Assembly (NCBI RefSeq): GCF_001412535.1
Contig: NZ_CP011774.1
Coordinates: 2,971,501-3,035,500 of the forward strand
Length of the DNA stretch: 64,000 nt
Direction: 5' to 3'
Source: Limnohabitans sp. 63ED37-2
GTDB taxonomy: Bacteria > Pseudomonadota > Gammaproteobacteria > Burkholderiales > Burkholderiaceae_C
Numbering within the stretch: the first letter of the stretch is position 1; each line of letters opens with the position of its first letter. Under the pieces are notes generated by a model. The model was not told the origin of the DNA. It saw nothing but the letters and a program-made list of their open reading frames with translations, and made no database searches. Made by a program: the position numbers and the translations under genes. This document shows, in pieces, positions 16,771 to 25,487 of the stretch.

Positions 16771-17709
16771 TCACACCCCAAACCCGACCTCAAGCCCCTT
16801 CTTCAAGTGACCCACCAAGGCCGCCACGGCCCGGGGCACGTGCGGCGCATAAGGGCGGATGGCGTAAATGGTTTCGGCAAAGGCCCCCACAGGTTTCCAA
16901 GCCGGCAGCACACGCACCAATTGACCCTTGCGCAACTCGGCCTGGGCGCTGAAGTCGGGCATCAGGGCAATGCCCGCGCCCGTGAGCGCGGCTTCGCGCA
17001 GGGCTTCGCTGTTGTTGGCGGCAAAGCGGCCACTCACGGGCACGGTGATGCGCTCGCCCCCGCCTGAGGGCTGGCGCGGCTCAAATGTCCAGGCGGGCGT
17101 GTCTTGCGAGCGGGGGTAATGCAGGCAGTTGTGGGCTTGTAGATCAGCAGGGCTTTGCGGCTCCCCGTATTGGCGGATGTAAGCACGGGTGGCCACCAGC
17201 ACCGATTCGGTCGCGCACAGCGCCCAGGCCACATGGGTGTCGGGTGGGCGGGCGGTGTGGCGTATGGCCAAGTCATACCCTTCTGTGGCCAAGGCGCTCA
17301 AGCGATCGGACAAGTCCAGCTCGATGCGCACATCCGGAAAATCTTTCAGATAAGCGGCAAACAAGGGCACGAGTTGCTGCCTGGCCAGCGCCACGGGCGC
17401 GGTCACGCGCAGCAAGCCGCTGGGCTGTTCGGCCAAATCACGAACCTGGGCAAAGCTTTGCGCGATCTGCTCGAACGAAGCACGGGTCTCGTCCACCAGC
17501 CGCTGGCCCGCCTCGGTCAGGCGCAGGCTGCGGGTGGTGCGCTGCACCAGGGTGACCTTGGCCGCACGCTCGAGCTCGGCGATGCGCTGGCTCATGGCGG
17601 CCTTGCTCACGCCCAATCGGGCGGCCGCCGCGGTGTAGCTGCCCTGCTGGGCCAGCACGCTCAGCCAATGCAGGTGCGTCCACAGGGCGTTGATTTTTTG
17701 CTCTTCCAT
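16771..17709 (-). CDS. LysR family transcriptional regulator
   Basis: The 312-residue regulator has a winged HTH (LSVLAQQGSYTAAAARLGVSKAAMSQRIAELE, written here in parts: QGSYTAAAARLGVSKAAM at about 20-37) and a C-terminal effector domain beginning PSGLLRVTAPVALARQQL. The start MEEQKINALWTHLHW is used; an upstream TTG is less likely. It is divergent from mmsA with 216 bases between them, so it is a candidate regulator of that gene, but a palindromic repeat element lies in the gap. The effector is unknown. Confidence 0.9.
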   Translation of the reverse strand: MEEQKINALWTHLHWLSVLAQQGSYTAAAARLGVSKAAMSQRIAELERAAKVTLVQRTTRSLRLTEAGQRLVDETRASFEQIAQSFAQVRDLAEQPSGLLRVTAPVALARQQLVPLFAAYLKDFPDVRIELDLSDRLSALATEGYDLAIRHTARPPDTHVAWALCATESVLVATRAYIRQYGEPQSPADLQAHNCLHYPRSQDTPAWTFEPRQPSGGGERITVPVSGRFAANNSEALREAALTGAGIALMPDFSAQAELRKGQLVRVLPAWKPVGAFAETIYAIRPYAPHVPRAVAALVGHLKKGLEVGFGV

Positions 17710-17800
17710 GCGCACATTGTTCACTATTTTGAACAATCAATTCAGATTTGGGGCATTGTGAGGGTGAGCGACGGTCCCTACACTCTCGATCTAGAAATTA

Positions 17801-17860
17801 GATTGCCGCGCTTCGCTCGCAATGACCCTCTTTTGTCATTGCGAGCGAAGCGCGGCAATC
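17801..17860. repeat. REP-like perfect 26-bp inverted repeat
   Basis: The left arm 17801-17826 (gattgccgcgcttcgctcgc...) and the right arm 17835-17860 are perfect reverse complements around an 8-base loop (cctctttt). The GTCATTGCGAGCGAAGCG core is of the type dispersed in many proteobacterial genomes as small non-coding palindromes. It lies between the divergent LysR and mmsA genes and could act as a hairpin or protein-binding site. Confidence 0.85.
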
Positions 17861-17925
17861 CACTGTCTTTCTATGACAACAGATTAACCCCAAACCCCAA
17901 ACAGTTATCCATTCAGGAGTCCCGC

Positions 17926-19437
17926 ATGCCCATTTCCCACATCGGCCATTACATCAACGGCCAAGTCGCCGCAGGCGCTTCCGGCCGCAGCCAACCCGTC
18001 ACCAACCCCGCCACGGGCGCCGTGACCGGCAACGTGGCCCTGGCCAACAGCGCCGAGGTGGCCAAGGCCGTGGCCGCTGCGCAAGCCGCCTTCCCCGCTT
18101 GGTCCGACACACCGCCCCTGCGCCGCGCCCGTGTGATGTTCAAGTTCCTCGAACTGTTGAACACCCACAAAGACGAGCTGGCCCACATGATCACCGCCGA
18201 GCACGGTAAGGTGTTCACCGACGCGCAAGGCGAAGTCAGCCGCGGCATCGACATCGTGGAATTTGCCACTGGCATTCCGCAGCTGCTCAAAGGCGACTTC
18301 ACCGATCAGGTCTCCACCGGCATCGACAACTGGACGCTGCGCCAGCCTTTGGGCGTGGTCGCGGGCATCACGCCCTTCAACTTCCCCGTGATGGTGCCCA
18401 TGTGGATGTTCCCCGTGGCGATTGCGGCCGGCAACACCTTCATCTTGAAGCCCAGCCCCACCGACCCAACGCCTTCGCTGTTCATCGCCGACTTGCTGAA
18501 AAAAGCCGGTCTGCCCGACGGCGTGTTCAACGTGGTGCAAGGTGACAAGGAAGCCGTGGACGCGCTGCTCGAGCACCCCGACGTCAAAGCCATCAGCTTC
18601 GTCGGCTCCACGCCAATCGCCAACTACATCTACGAAACCGGTGCCCACCACGGCAAGCGCGTGCAAGCCTTGGGCGGCGCGAAAAACCACTTGGTGGTCA
18701 TGCCCGACGCCGACATTGACCAAACCGTCGACGCCTTGATCGGCGCAGGCTACGGCTCGGCTGGCGAGCGCTGCATGGCGATCTCGGTCGCCGTGCTGGT
18801 TGGCGATGTAGCGGACAAGATCTTGCCCAAGCTGATCGAGCGCACCAAAACCCTGCAAGTGCTCAACGGCGAAAACCTGGCCGCCGAAATGGGCCCCATC
18901 GTGACCGACGCTGCGCGTCAGCGCATCAAGGGCTACATCGACGCGGGCGTGGCCGAAGGCGCCAAGCTCTTGGTGGATGGCCGTGAGTTTGACGGTGCAA
19001 AGGCCGGTGCTGGTTGCGAACAAGGTTTCTGGCTCGGCGGCACGCTGTTCGACCACGTCACCACCGACATGAAGATCTACAAAGAAGAAATCTTTGGCCC
19101 GGTCTTGAGCTGCGTGCGCGTGCCCGACTTCGCCACCGCCGTGCAGATCATCAACGACCACGAGTTCGGCAACGGCGTCTCCTGCTTCACCCGCGACGGC
19201 AACGTGGCCCGCGAATTTGCCCGCCGCATCCAGGTGGGCATGGTCGGCATCAACGTGCCGATCCCGGTGCCCATGGCCTGGCACGGCTTTGGCGGCTGGA
19301 AGCGTTCGCTGTTTGGCGACATGCACGCCTATGGCGAAGAGGGCGTGCGTTTCTATACGAAGCAAAAGTCCATCATGCAGCGCTGGCCCGAGAGCATTGG
19401 CAAAGGTGCTGAGTTTGTGATGCCGACTGCCAAATAA
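17926..19437 (+). CDS. mmsA: CoA-acylating methylmalonate-semialdehyde dehydrogenase
   Basis: MmsA oxidises methylmalonate semialdehyde (or malonate semialdehyde) to propionyl-CoA or acetyl-CoA with NAD and CoA, in valine and inositol catabolism. The 503-residue product has AGITPFNFPVMVPMWM (about 146-161), the NAD-site FVGSTPIANYIYE (about 226-238) and the catalytic cysteine in GSAGERCMAISV (about 278-289). The start at 17926 has AGGAG ideally spaced. No hydroxyisobutyrate dehydrogenase gene is adjacent, so it stands as a single gene with the divergent LysR gene as likely regulator. Confidence 0.94.
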   Translation: MPISHIGHYINGQVAAGASGRSQPVTNPATGAVTGNVALANSAEVAKAVAAAQAAFPAWSDTPPLRRARVMFKFLELLNTHKDELAHMITAEHGKVFTDAQGEVSRGIDIVEFATGIPQLLKGDFTDQVSTGIDNWTLRQPLGVVAGITPFNFPVMVPMWMFPVAIAAGNTFILKPSPTDPTPSLFIADLLKKAGLPDGVFNVVQGDKEAVDALLEHPDVKAISFVGSTPIANYIYETGAHHGKRVQALGGAKNHLVVMPDADIDQTVDALIGAGYGSAGERCMAISVAVLVGDVADKILPKLIERTKTLQVLNGENLAAEMGPIVTDAARQRIKGYIDAGVAEGAKLLVDGREFDGAKAGAGCEQGFWLGGTLFDHVTTDMKIYKEEIFGPVLSCVRVPDFATAVQIINDHEFGNGVSCFTRDGNVAREFARRIQVGMVGINVPIPVPMAWHGFGGWKRSLFGDMHAYGEEGVRFYTKQKSIMQRWPESIGKGAEFVMPTAK

Positions 19438-19448
19438 TTGAGCGGACA

Positions 19449-19481
19449 TCAGGGATTTCCCCCGAGTCGGGAAATCCCTGA
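19449..19481 (+). other. Perfect 13-bp hairpin just after mmsA
   Basis: tcagggatttccc and gggaaatccctga flank a 7-base loop starting 11 bases after the mmsA stop. An A-run, not a T-run, follows, so it is not a standard terminator for mmsA. It would make a stable 3' stem on the transcript. Confidence 0.6.
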
Positions 19482-19619
19482 GAAAAACCGGGGTCTTGTT
19501 CCTTTACATTCCAATGACTCGATGCAAAGCAGTATCTGCATCCCGAGGGCCGAGGAGACAACTCGATACCCTGAGAATTCGAACATGAACCAACATCCGA
19601 ACGAGGTGTACTTTTCCCA

Positions 19620-19646
19620 AGCGTCGCGCAAGCGGCGCTTTTTTTT
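19620..19646 (+). terminator. Intrinsic terminator downstream of mmsA
   Basis: GCGTCGC-GCAA-GCGGCGC forms a 7-bp stem (one G-U) with a GNRA-type tetraloop, followed by eight T residues. It lies 183 bases after the mmsA stop and 63 bases before the next gene. Confidence 0.85.
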
Positions 19647-19709
19647 GGCCGATCCATTCACGCCTTTGCGGGACAAGCGACACCCACATCGGGTGCCACA
19701 ATCGCCTGC

Positions 19710-20468
19710 ATGGAATTACTGATTGTTTCGCTGGCCTCGCTGCTGGCAGGGCTGATCGACTCGATCGTGGGCGGTGGTGGCCTGATCTTGCTGCCCGCGC
19801 TGTTTGCCACCTTCCCCGGCGCAGCCCCCGCCACCTTGTTTGGCACCAACAAAAGCGCCTCGATCTGGGGCACCGCTTTTGCCACGGTGCAGTACAGCCG
19901 CAAAGTGGTCATGCCTTGGCGCTCCTTGTTACCGGCCGCTGGCGCGGGTCTGGTGGGTTCGATCATCGGGGCTTGGGTGGTCACACAGGTCGATCCGGCC
20001 CTGTTTCGCAAAGCTCTGCCCTTCTTGCTGGCCATCCTGCTGGTCTATACCCTGGCCAAAAAAGACATGGGTCGCCAGCACGCCCCGCGGTTTGCCGGAC
20101 CCAAAGAGGCCTGGATCGCCTCAGGCATAGGTTTGACCATCGGGTTTTACGACGGCTTTTTTGGCCCGGGCACCGGCAGCTTCTTGGTCTTTGCCTACGT
20201 GCGGCTGCTGGGCTATGACTTTTTGAACGCTTCGGCCTCGGCCAAGCTCATCAATGTGGCGACCAACTTTTCGGCCCTCATGCTGTTTGCTTACCAAGGC
20301 CATGTGTGGTGGCACCTGGCTCTCGCCATGGCGGTGGCCAACATCATCGGCAGCCTGATCGGCACCCGCCTGGCGCTCAAGCACGGTGCCGGTTTTGTGC
20401 GCCAGGTCTTCATCTTCGTGGTGCTGGCCCTGATCTGCAAAACCGCCTACGACACCTGGCTGCGCTGA
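19710..20468 (+). CDS. TSUP/TauE-SafE family membrane transporter
   Basis: The 252-residue protein has about seven to eight membrane helices. It shows the duplicated TauE/SafE pattern: LIDSIVGGGGLILLPAL (about 17-33) and later GFYDGFFGPGTGSFLVFAY (about 146-164). The family exports sulfite, sulfoacetate or other small organic anions; the substrate cannot be told here. No sulfonate catabolic gene is adjacent. It converges with a DMT transporter gene. Confidence 0.9.
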   Translation: MELLIVSLASLLAGLIDSIVGGGGLILLPALFATFPGAAPATLFGTNKSASIWGTAFATVQYSRKVVMPWRSLLPAAGAGLVGSIIGAWVVTQVDPALFRKALPFLLAILLVYTLAKKDMGRQHAPRFAGPKEAWIASGIGLTIGFYDGFFGPGTGSFLVFAYVRLLGYDFLNASASAKLINVATNFSALMLFAYQGHVWWHLALAMAVANIIGSLIGTRLALKHGAGFVRQVFIFVVLALICKTAYDTWLR

Positions 20469-20474
20469 CAGCGT

Positions 20475-21398
20475 TCAGCGCCAACGCCACTTGATTTGCC
20501 CGGCGTACTGCGCCAGCGCCACACCCACCAAGGTGACGCCAGCACCCGCGATTTTGATCCAGGTGTAGTGCTCTCCCGACAAAGCCCAGGCAAACAAACC
20601 CGCCATGGGTGGCATCAAATACATCAAAGGGGCCGTGCGGGCCACGCCGCGCACATTGTTGATCCACCCCCAGGCCAGCCAGCCGATGAAGGCCGACACC
20701 AGGATGGACCAGAACAAGCCCACCCACGCCCAAAAATCCAGCGCCGCCCAGTTGGCCGCCATGCCAGCAGGCACCGACAGCAGCATGACCGGCAAACCGC
20801 CCAGCAAAGTGGCGTAACCCATGGTCAGCACCGGGCCATGCTTTTGCATCACGGGTTTGACCGCCACGGTGTAATAAGAAAAGAAGCTGGCGGCCACCAA
20901 CAACACCAAATCACCCCCACCTGCTCGCCAGTTGCCGCCCAGCAACTTGTCGGACAGGAACATCAACACTCCACAAAAAGCCAAGGACACCCCCACAATT
21001 TGTGGCCAACTCAGCCGCTCCTGGCCCTGTTTGTACAAAATCAGCAATGTGAAAATCGGCCCACACGCCAAGATGACCGAGCTGGAAAAAGCGGTGGACC
21101 AATGGATGCCGTACGTGACCAAACCCACATGCAATGAATGCCCGATGAAACCCAGCCAAGCCATGTGCATCCAGTCTTGACGCGGCAATGGCGGCAGCCA
21201 AAAGCCAAATCGCCAGCGCATCAACAAAAGCGCACAGGCGGGCATCAGCAGATACCTGGCCCACAAAAACCCGCCGGGGGTGATCAGGTCAAACAGGTAC
21301 TTTTGCAGTGTGAAATTGCCGCCCCAGATGACCACCAACACCAAAGCCATGAGCAAGGCACGCTGGTCGTGGCGGTGAAGGGGGGCGCTGTGGGGCAT
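20475..21398 (-). CDS. EamA/DMT family transporter
   Basis: The 307-residue protein has ten hydrophobic segments in two EamA repeats. It starts after a His-rich cytoplasmic N-terminus with LVLVVIWGGNFTLQKYL (about 20-36). The second repeat contains YLMPPMAGLFAWALSGEHYT (about 265-284). Such proteins export amino acids, nucleosides or other metabolites; no substrate can be assigned. It is separated from alr by 55 bases on the same strand and may be cotranscribed. Confidence 0.87.
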   Translation of the reverse strand: MPHSAPLHRHDQRALLMALVLVVIWGGNFTLQKYLFDLITPGGFLWARYLLMPACALLLMRWRFGFWLPPLPRQDWMHMAWLGFIGHSLHVGLVTYGIHWSTAFSSSVILACGPIFTLLILYKQGQERLSWPQIVGVSLAFCGVLMFLSDKLLGGNWRAGGGDLVLLVAASFFSYYTVAVKPVMQKHGPVLTMGYATLLGGLPVMLLSVPAGMAANWAALDFWAWVGLFWSILVSAFIGWLAWGWINNVRGVARTAPLMYLMPPMAGLFAWALSGEHYTWIKIAGAGVTLVGVALAQYAGQIKWRWR

Positions 21399-21453
21399 GG
21401 GGTTGATTGTGGGTGCACATGGCGCTCTGCCATGTCACGCCCGCAGCAAGCTT

Positions 21454-22551
21454 TCAGTCTTGGACCAACACGGGCACGCGCTGCGCCAGCGCACACATGA
21501 GTTCATAGCCCACGGTGCCCGCTGCTTGTGCCACCTCGTCGATGCCGAGCACCGCACCTTGGGCCGACTGCCCCCAGAGCGTCACGGTGCTGCCCACACC
21601 CACCTCTGGAAACGGACTCAGGTCCACCGTCAGCATGTCCATGCTCACGCGACCCACGGTGCGCCCACGCTCACCGTCCACCAACACGGGTGTGCCCGTG
21701 GGGCAGATGCGCGGGTAACCGTCGGCATAACCACAGGCCACCACGCCAATGCGCATGGGGCTGTCGGCCACGAAGCTCGAGCCATAACCCACGCTGTCGC
21801 CCGCTTGCAAATGCTGCACCGCGATGATCTGGGCGTTCAGGCTCATGGCGGGCTGCAGGCCCCAGTGGGCGGCATTGTGTTCGGGAAAGTCCGGCGAGCT
21901 GCCATACACCGCGATACCGGGGCGAATCCAATCGGCTTTGACGGCCGCGTCTTGCGCGTGGCGCAAGGTGGCGGCGCTGTTGCTGACGCTGCGCTCCCCT
22001 GGCAGGTCGCGCGTAGCCTCTTCAAAGCGGGCCATCTGCTCGGCGATGCCTTTGGGGCCGTCGGCGTCGCTGAAGTGGGTCATGAGCGAAATTTCGTCCA
22101 CCTGCGGCAAGGCGTTCAGCCGCGTCCAGGCCGAGCGAAAGCGCTGCGGCGCAAAACCCAGGCGGTTCATGCCCGAATTCATCTTCAGGAAGACCCGGTG
22201 CGGCTCGTGCGTTTTGTGCAGCGCCAGCATGTCGATTTGCTCGTCGCAATGCACCGTGTGCCACAGGTGCAGGCGGGAGCACAGCTCCAGGTCGCGGGCT
22301 TCAAAAGCGCCTTCGAGCAGCAAAATCGGGCCACGCCAGCCCAGGGCACGCACCCGCTCGGCCTCACTCAGGTCCAAGAGGGCAAAGCCGTCAGCCCCGC
22401 GCAGGCCTTCAAACACCCGCTCAATGCCATGGCCATAGGCATTGGCCTTGACCACGGCCCAGGCCTGGGCATCGGGCGCGGCTTGCCGAGCTTGGCTCAG
22501 GTTGCGGCGCAGAGCGGCGGTGTGGATGGTGGCTTGGATGGGGCGGGGCAT
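21454..22551 (-). CDS. alr: Alanine racemase
   Basis: This PLP enzyme makes D-alanine for peptidoglycan. The 365-residue product has the PLP lysine in AVVKANAYGHG (about 32-42), the family loop LKMNSGMNRLGF (about 122-133) and the tyrosine base in DSVGYGSSFVAD (about 253-264). ATG at 22551 is chosen because homologs begin MPRPIQATIH; a start at 22608 would add 19 residues. The PBP5 gene at 6.5 kb removes D-alanine from the same pathway product, but the genes are not linked in an operon. Confidence 0.93.
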   Translation of the reverse strand: MPRPIQATIHTAALRRNLSQARQAAPDAQAWAVVKANAYGHGIERVFEGLRGADGFALLDLSEAERVRALGWRGPILLLEGAFEARDLELCSRLHLWHTVHCDEQIDMLALHKTHEPHRVFLKMNSGMNRLGFAPQRFRSAWTRLNALPQVDEISLMTHFSDADGPKGIAEQMARFEEATRDLPGERSVSNSAATLRHAQDAAVKADWIRPGIAVYGSSPDFPEHNAAHWGLQPAMSLNAQIIAVQHLQAGDSVGYGSSFVADSPMRIGVVACGYADGYPRICPTGTPVLVDGERGRTVGRVSMDMLTVDLSPFPEVGVGSTVTLWGQSAQGAVLGIDEVAQAAGTVGYELMCALAQRVPVLVQD

Positions 22552-22830
22552 GGGGTGAAAGGGCGAAGTCAAAAGGCGAAAAATGCCCAGGAAGTATGCC
22601 AGCTTCATTGGTAGCGGCGGGTGCTGATCTGGGCGCTCACTCGGGCTGATGGTCCCAACGGTTCACCTTCGGTGGCTCTTCCACACACAAACCCGTGGGC
22701 TATTTGCACCGGGCAAACACACGCTTTCCCCGGTCTGGAAGGGGCTTGCAAATGCTTTACACTGATCTGCTGCCTGTTAACCCGTGCATTCCGCCTGAGC
22801 TGTTCAGGCGCTGGCTGAACCTTGTCATCC

Positions 22831-23466
22831 ATGGAAGTTTTTGAGTTCTTGATGCCCATCTTCACCGAATACGGCTATTTGGCTGTGTTCGTGATGCTGT
22901 TGATTTGCGGCTTTGGTGTGCCCGTTCCGGAAGATGTGACTTTGGTCACTGGCGGCGTCATTGCCGGGTTGGGCCATGCAGATGTGCACACCATGTTTGC
23001 GGTGGGCATGGCCGGGGTCATGGTCGGTGACGGCTTGATGTTCACTTTGGGCCGCCTCTACGGTGAGCGCATTTCCAAATTGCCCGGCTTTCGCAAAATC
23101 CTCACACCCGAGCGTTTTGCCAGCGCCCAAGATGCTTTCCAAAAATACGGCAAATGGGTCATGTTCGTGGCCCGTTTTCTGCCCGGCCTGCGCACCCCCG
23201 TGTTTTTCTCGGCTGGCATGAGCCGACGCGTCAGCTTTTCCACCTGGTTCTTCATGGATGGCTTTGCCGCCTTGATCAGCGTGCCGATCTGGGTTTATCT
23301 GGGTTACTTTGGCGCCCAGAACTGGGACTGGATGTTTGGTGTGCTGCGCCAGTTCCAACACGGCATTTTTGCCCTGCTGGGCATCGGCATCGTCTGGCTG
23401 GGCTGGCGCTGGTGGCGCAAGCGCCAGGCCACAGCGGCCGCCAAAGCCTCTGGCGACGCCTCCTGA
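22831..23466 (+). CDS. DedA family membrane protein
   Basis: The 211-residue protein is of the DedA/SNARE-associated (VTT) family. The signature CGFGVPVPEDVTLVTGG (about 27-43) and the basic motif RFLPGLRTPVFFSAG (about 115-129) are clear. DedA proteins act as lipid flippases such as for undecaprenyl phosphate; one betaproteobacterial member has been linked to selenite uptake. An upstream TTG would extend it by three residues, but the ATG at 22831 is preferred. A basic tail rich in R/K ends the protein. Confidence 0.9.
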   Translation: MEVFEFLMPIFTEYGYLAVFVMLLICGFGVPVPEDVTLVTGGVIAGLGHADVHTMFAVGMAGVMVGDGLMFTLGRLYGERISKLPGFRKILTPERFASAQDAFQKYGKWVMFVARFLPGLRTPVFFSAGMSRRVSFSTWFFMDGFAALISVPIWVYLGYFGAQNWDWMFGVLRQFQHGIFALLGIGIVWLGWRWWRKRQATAAAKASGDAS

Positions 23467-23477
23467 ACAGCCCTCGC

Positions 23478-24374
23478 ATGGGCCTCACCTCCCCCAAAAG
23501 CCTGGCTGTGGCCGGGCTCCTGCTGAACGCCTTTGTCTGGGGCGTGTGCTGGTGGCCCTTCAAACAACTAGAGATACAAGGTCTGCACCCGCTGTGGGCC
23601 ACGGCGCTGGTTTATGCCTTCGTCTTCGTGTCCATCGCCGTGTGGCTGTGGCGCAGTGGCCAATTACAAAGCTGGCGGGGCCACCCCGGTTTGTGGCTCT
23701 TGCTGCTGGCCTCGGGCCTGACCAATGTGGGCTTCAACTGGGCGGTGACGGTGGGAGACGTGGTGCGTGTGGTGCTGCTGTTTTATTTGATGCCCGCCTG
23801 GTCGGTGCTGGTGGCCTGGTGGCTGCTGGACGAAAAACCCACCCCCATGGCTTTGCTGCGCTTGGTGCTGGCGTTGGCGGGTTTGTTCATCGTGCTCAAA
23901 ACCCCCGAAACGCCCTGGCCCGTGCCCGAGAGCTTGGCCGATGGGCTGGCGCTGATGGGCGGCCTGACCTTTGCTATCACCAATGCCTTGCTGCTCAAGC
24001 TCAGGGACGCGCCCAGCTCGTCGCGCACCCTGGCCATGTTTGGTGGCGGTGCGATCATGGCCACGCTGGCGGCCATCGCAGGTTTGGCCACAGGTGTGGT
24101 TGCCATCGGCGCGGCCCCCACTTGGAGCTGGCTGCCCTTGGTGGCCTTGCTGAGCGTCTCGTTTTTGTTGGGCAACTTGGCGCTGCAATACGGCGCTGCC
24201 CGCCTGGCCGCCCACACCACGGCCCTGGTCATGCTGTCCGAGGTGCTGTTTGCCAGCGTGTCGTCCGTGTTGTTGGGCGCTTCCAGCTGGGACAGCCGCA
24301 CCCTGATCGGCGGGGCCTTGATTTTGCTGGCGGCGCTGCTGTCCATCGTCGGGCCTGGCCACAAGGCCAAGTGA
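23478..24374 (+). CDS. EamA/DMT family transporter
   Basis: The 298-residue protein has ten predicted helices in two repeats, starting MGLTSPKSLAVAGLLLNAF, with WWPFKQLEIQGLHPLWATAL as the first loop. LPLVALLSVSFLLGNLALQ and the Ala/Leu-rich final helix close the second repeat. It begins 11 bases after the dedA gene and is probably cotranscribed with it. The substrate is unknown. Confidence 0.87.
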   Translation: MGLTSPKSLAVAGLLLNAFVWGVCWWPFKQLEIQGLHPLWATALVYAFVFVSIAVWLWRSGQLQSWRGHPGLWLLLLASGLTNVGFNWAVTVGDVVRVVLLFYLMPAWSVLVAWWLLDEKPTPMALLRLVLALAGLFIVLKTPETPWPVPESLADGLALMGGLTFAITNALLLKLRDAPSSSRTLAMFGGGAIMATLAAIAGLATGVVAIGAAPTWSWLPLVALLSVSFLLGNLALQYGAARLAAHTTALVMLSEVLFASVSSVLLGASSWDSRTLIGGALILLAALLSIVGPGHKAK

Positions 24375-24444
24375 AACGGCGTGCACGGCCAGAGGCGGTC
24401 ACTGGCATGATGCCCATCTGTTCTCATAAATCGGAAAGCACCCC

Positions 24445-24927
24445 ATGAGCCTTTACGACTTCGAAGCCCAAAGCATCGACCACCAAACCGTGCCCCTGTC
24501 GCGCTACCAAGGTCAGGTGATGCTGATCGTCAACACGGCCAGCGCCTGCGGCTTCACGCCCCAGTTCACTGGCCTTGAAAAGCTGCACCAGAAATATGGC
24601 AACCAGGGTCTGGCCGTGCTGGGCTTTCCCTGCAACCAGTTCGCCAGCCAAGACCCGGGCGACGACGCACAAATTGCCAACTTCTGCCAACAGAACTACG
24701 GCGTGAGCTTTCAGATGATGAGCAAGGTCAAAGTGAACGGCGACGGCGCCCACCCCCTGTACCAATGGCTCACGGCCGAGGCCCCCGGCATTTTGGGCAG
24801 CAAAGGCATCAAGTGGAACTTCACCAAGTTTCTGGTGGGTCGCGATGGGCGGGTGATCAAGCGCTATGCGCCGCAGGACTCCCCCGAGAAGATCGCCAAA
24901 GACATTGAGGCGGCGCTGGTGGCTTGA
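24445..24927 (+). CDS. Glutathione peroxidase (cysteine type)
   Basis: The 160-residue thiol peroxidase reduces hydroperoxides with glutathione or thioredoxin. It has NTASACGFTPQ (peroxidatic Cys about residue 35), FPCNQFASQDPG (about 69-80) and WNFTKFLVGRDGRV (about 119-132), so the Cys-Gln-Trp-Asn tetrad is complete. The active residue is cysteine, not selenocysteine, despite selD further downstream in the window. It stands alone between a DMT gene and a convergent small membrane-protein gene. Confidence 0.93.
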   Translation: MSLYDFEAQSIDHQTVPLSRYQGQVMLIVNTASACGFTPQFTGLEKLHQKYGNQGLAVLGFPCNQFASQDPGDDAQIANFCQQNYGVSFQMMSKVKVNGDGAHPLYQWLTAEAPGILGSKGIKWNFTKFLVGRDGRVIKRYAPQDSPEKIAKDIEAALVA

Positions 24928-24972
24928 CCGAGGGGGCCTATCGGGCCAGTGCCAATTTGGGCCTGAGCCCGT

Positions 24973-25359
24973 TCAGGCCCGCCAAGTCAGCACCGCCAAC
25001 CACAGCAACACAGCGGCGCCACCCCACACCAACACCCGCGTGCGCAGGCGCAGCATTTCCACAGCGCTGACCAAGCGTGCGTTTTGTTCGGCCAACTCGG
25101 CCAAGGTTTCGGTGAGTTCGCGCTGGGTCTGGGCTTGGCGGTCGATCTGGCCTTGCGCGGCGATCAACGCGTTTTTGAGTTCCCCCAAACTGGGCACAGC
25201 ACTCACCGGGGTGGTTGTGGCGGGGGCGCCTGCTTGGCCGGGGGGCTCGGGTGGTTGACGGTCCATCAGCTTGCGTGCGGCTTTGAGCACCGAAGGCGCG
25301 TGTTCGATCACATCGCCCCAGGGAATCACTTTGAGCGCCATCAGCCAAGGTATCGCCAT
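24973..25359 (-). CDS. Small membrane-anchored coiled-coil protein, unknown function
   Basis: I do not recognise this 128-residue protein. The N-terminus MAIPWLMALKVIPWGDVIEHAP may be an amphipathic region. A Pro/Ala/Thr-rich linker follows, then a heptad-like helix (LGELKNALIAAQGQIDRQAQ to about residue 100), and one C-terminal membrane helix VLVWGGAAVLLWLAVLTW. The layout is a cytoplasmic coiled coil tethered by a tail anchor. Similar small proteins are common in Comamonadaceae without assigned role. Confidence 0.7.
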   Translation of the reverse strand: MAIPWLMALKVIPWGDVIEHAPSVLKAARKLMDRQPPEPPGQAGAPATTTPVSAVPSLGELKNALIAAQGQIDRQAQTQRELTETLAELAEQNARLVSAVEMLRLRTRVLVWGGAAVLLWLAVLTWRA

Positions 25360-25487
25360 CGTCTTGTCCTTTGTTTGCGCTGAGCCAGCGCGGTCTGCCG
25401 TCCAGCGCTTGATCCTACCCGGGTGGGCATTTTGGCGTGCGCGGACGCTGATCTTGGCAGATGGAAAAAAGGACTTTGTCGATGCGA

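Noticed and set aside
17155..17925. A 257-residue N-terminal extension of MmsA
   Set aside because: It would cover the divergent LysR gene and the REP palindrome. The family start at 17926 has an ideal AGGAG.
19585..19722. A small frame starting MNQHPNEVYFSQ after mmsA
   Set aside because: It runs straight through a strong terminator stem and its T-run and into the next gene start. It has no ribosome site.
24445..24927. Selenocysteine in the glutathione peroxidase or in SelD
   Set aside because: Both active sites are ordinary cysteine codons and no in-frame TGA interrupts either gene.
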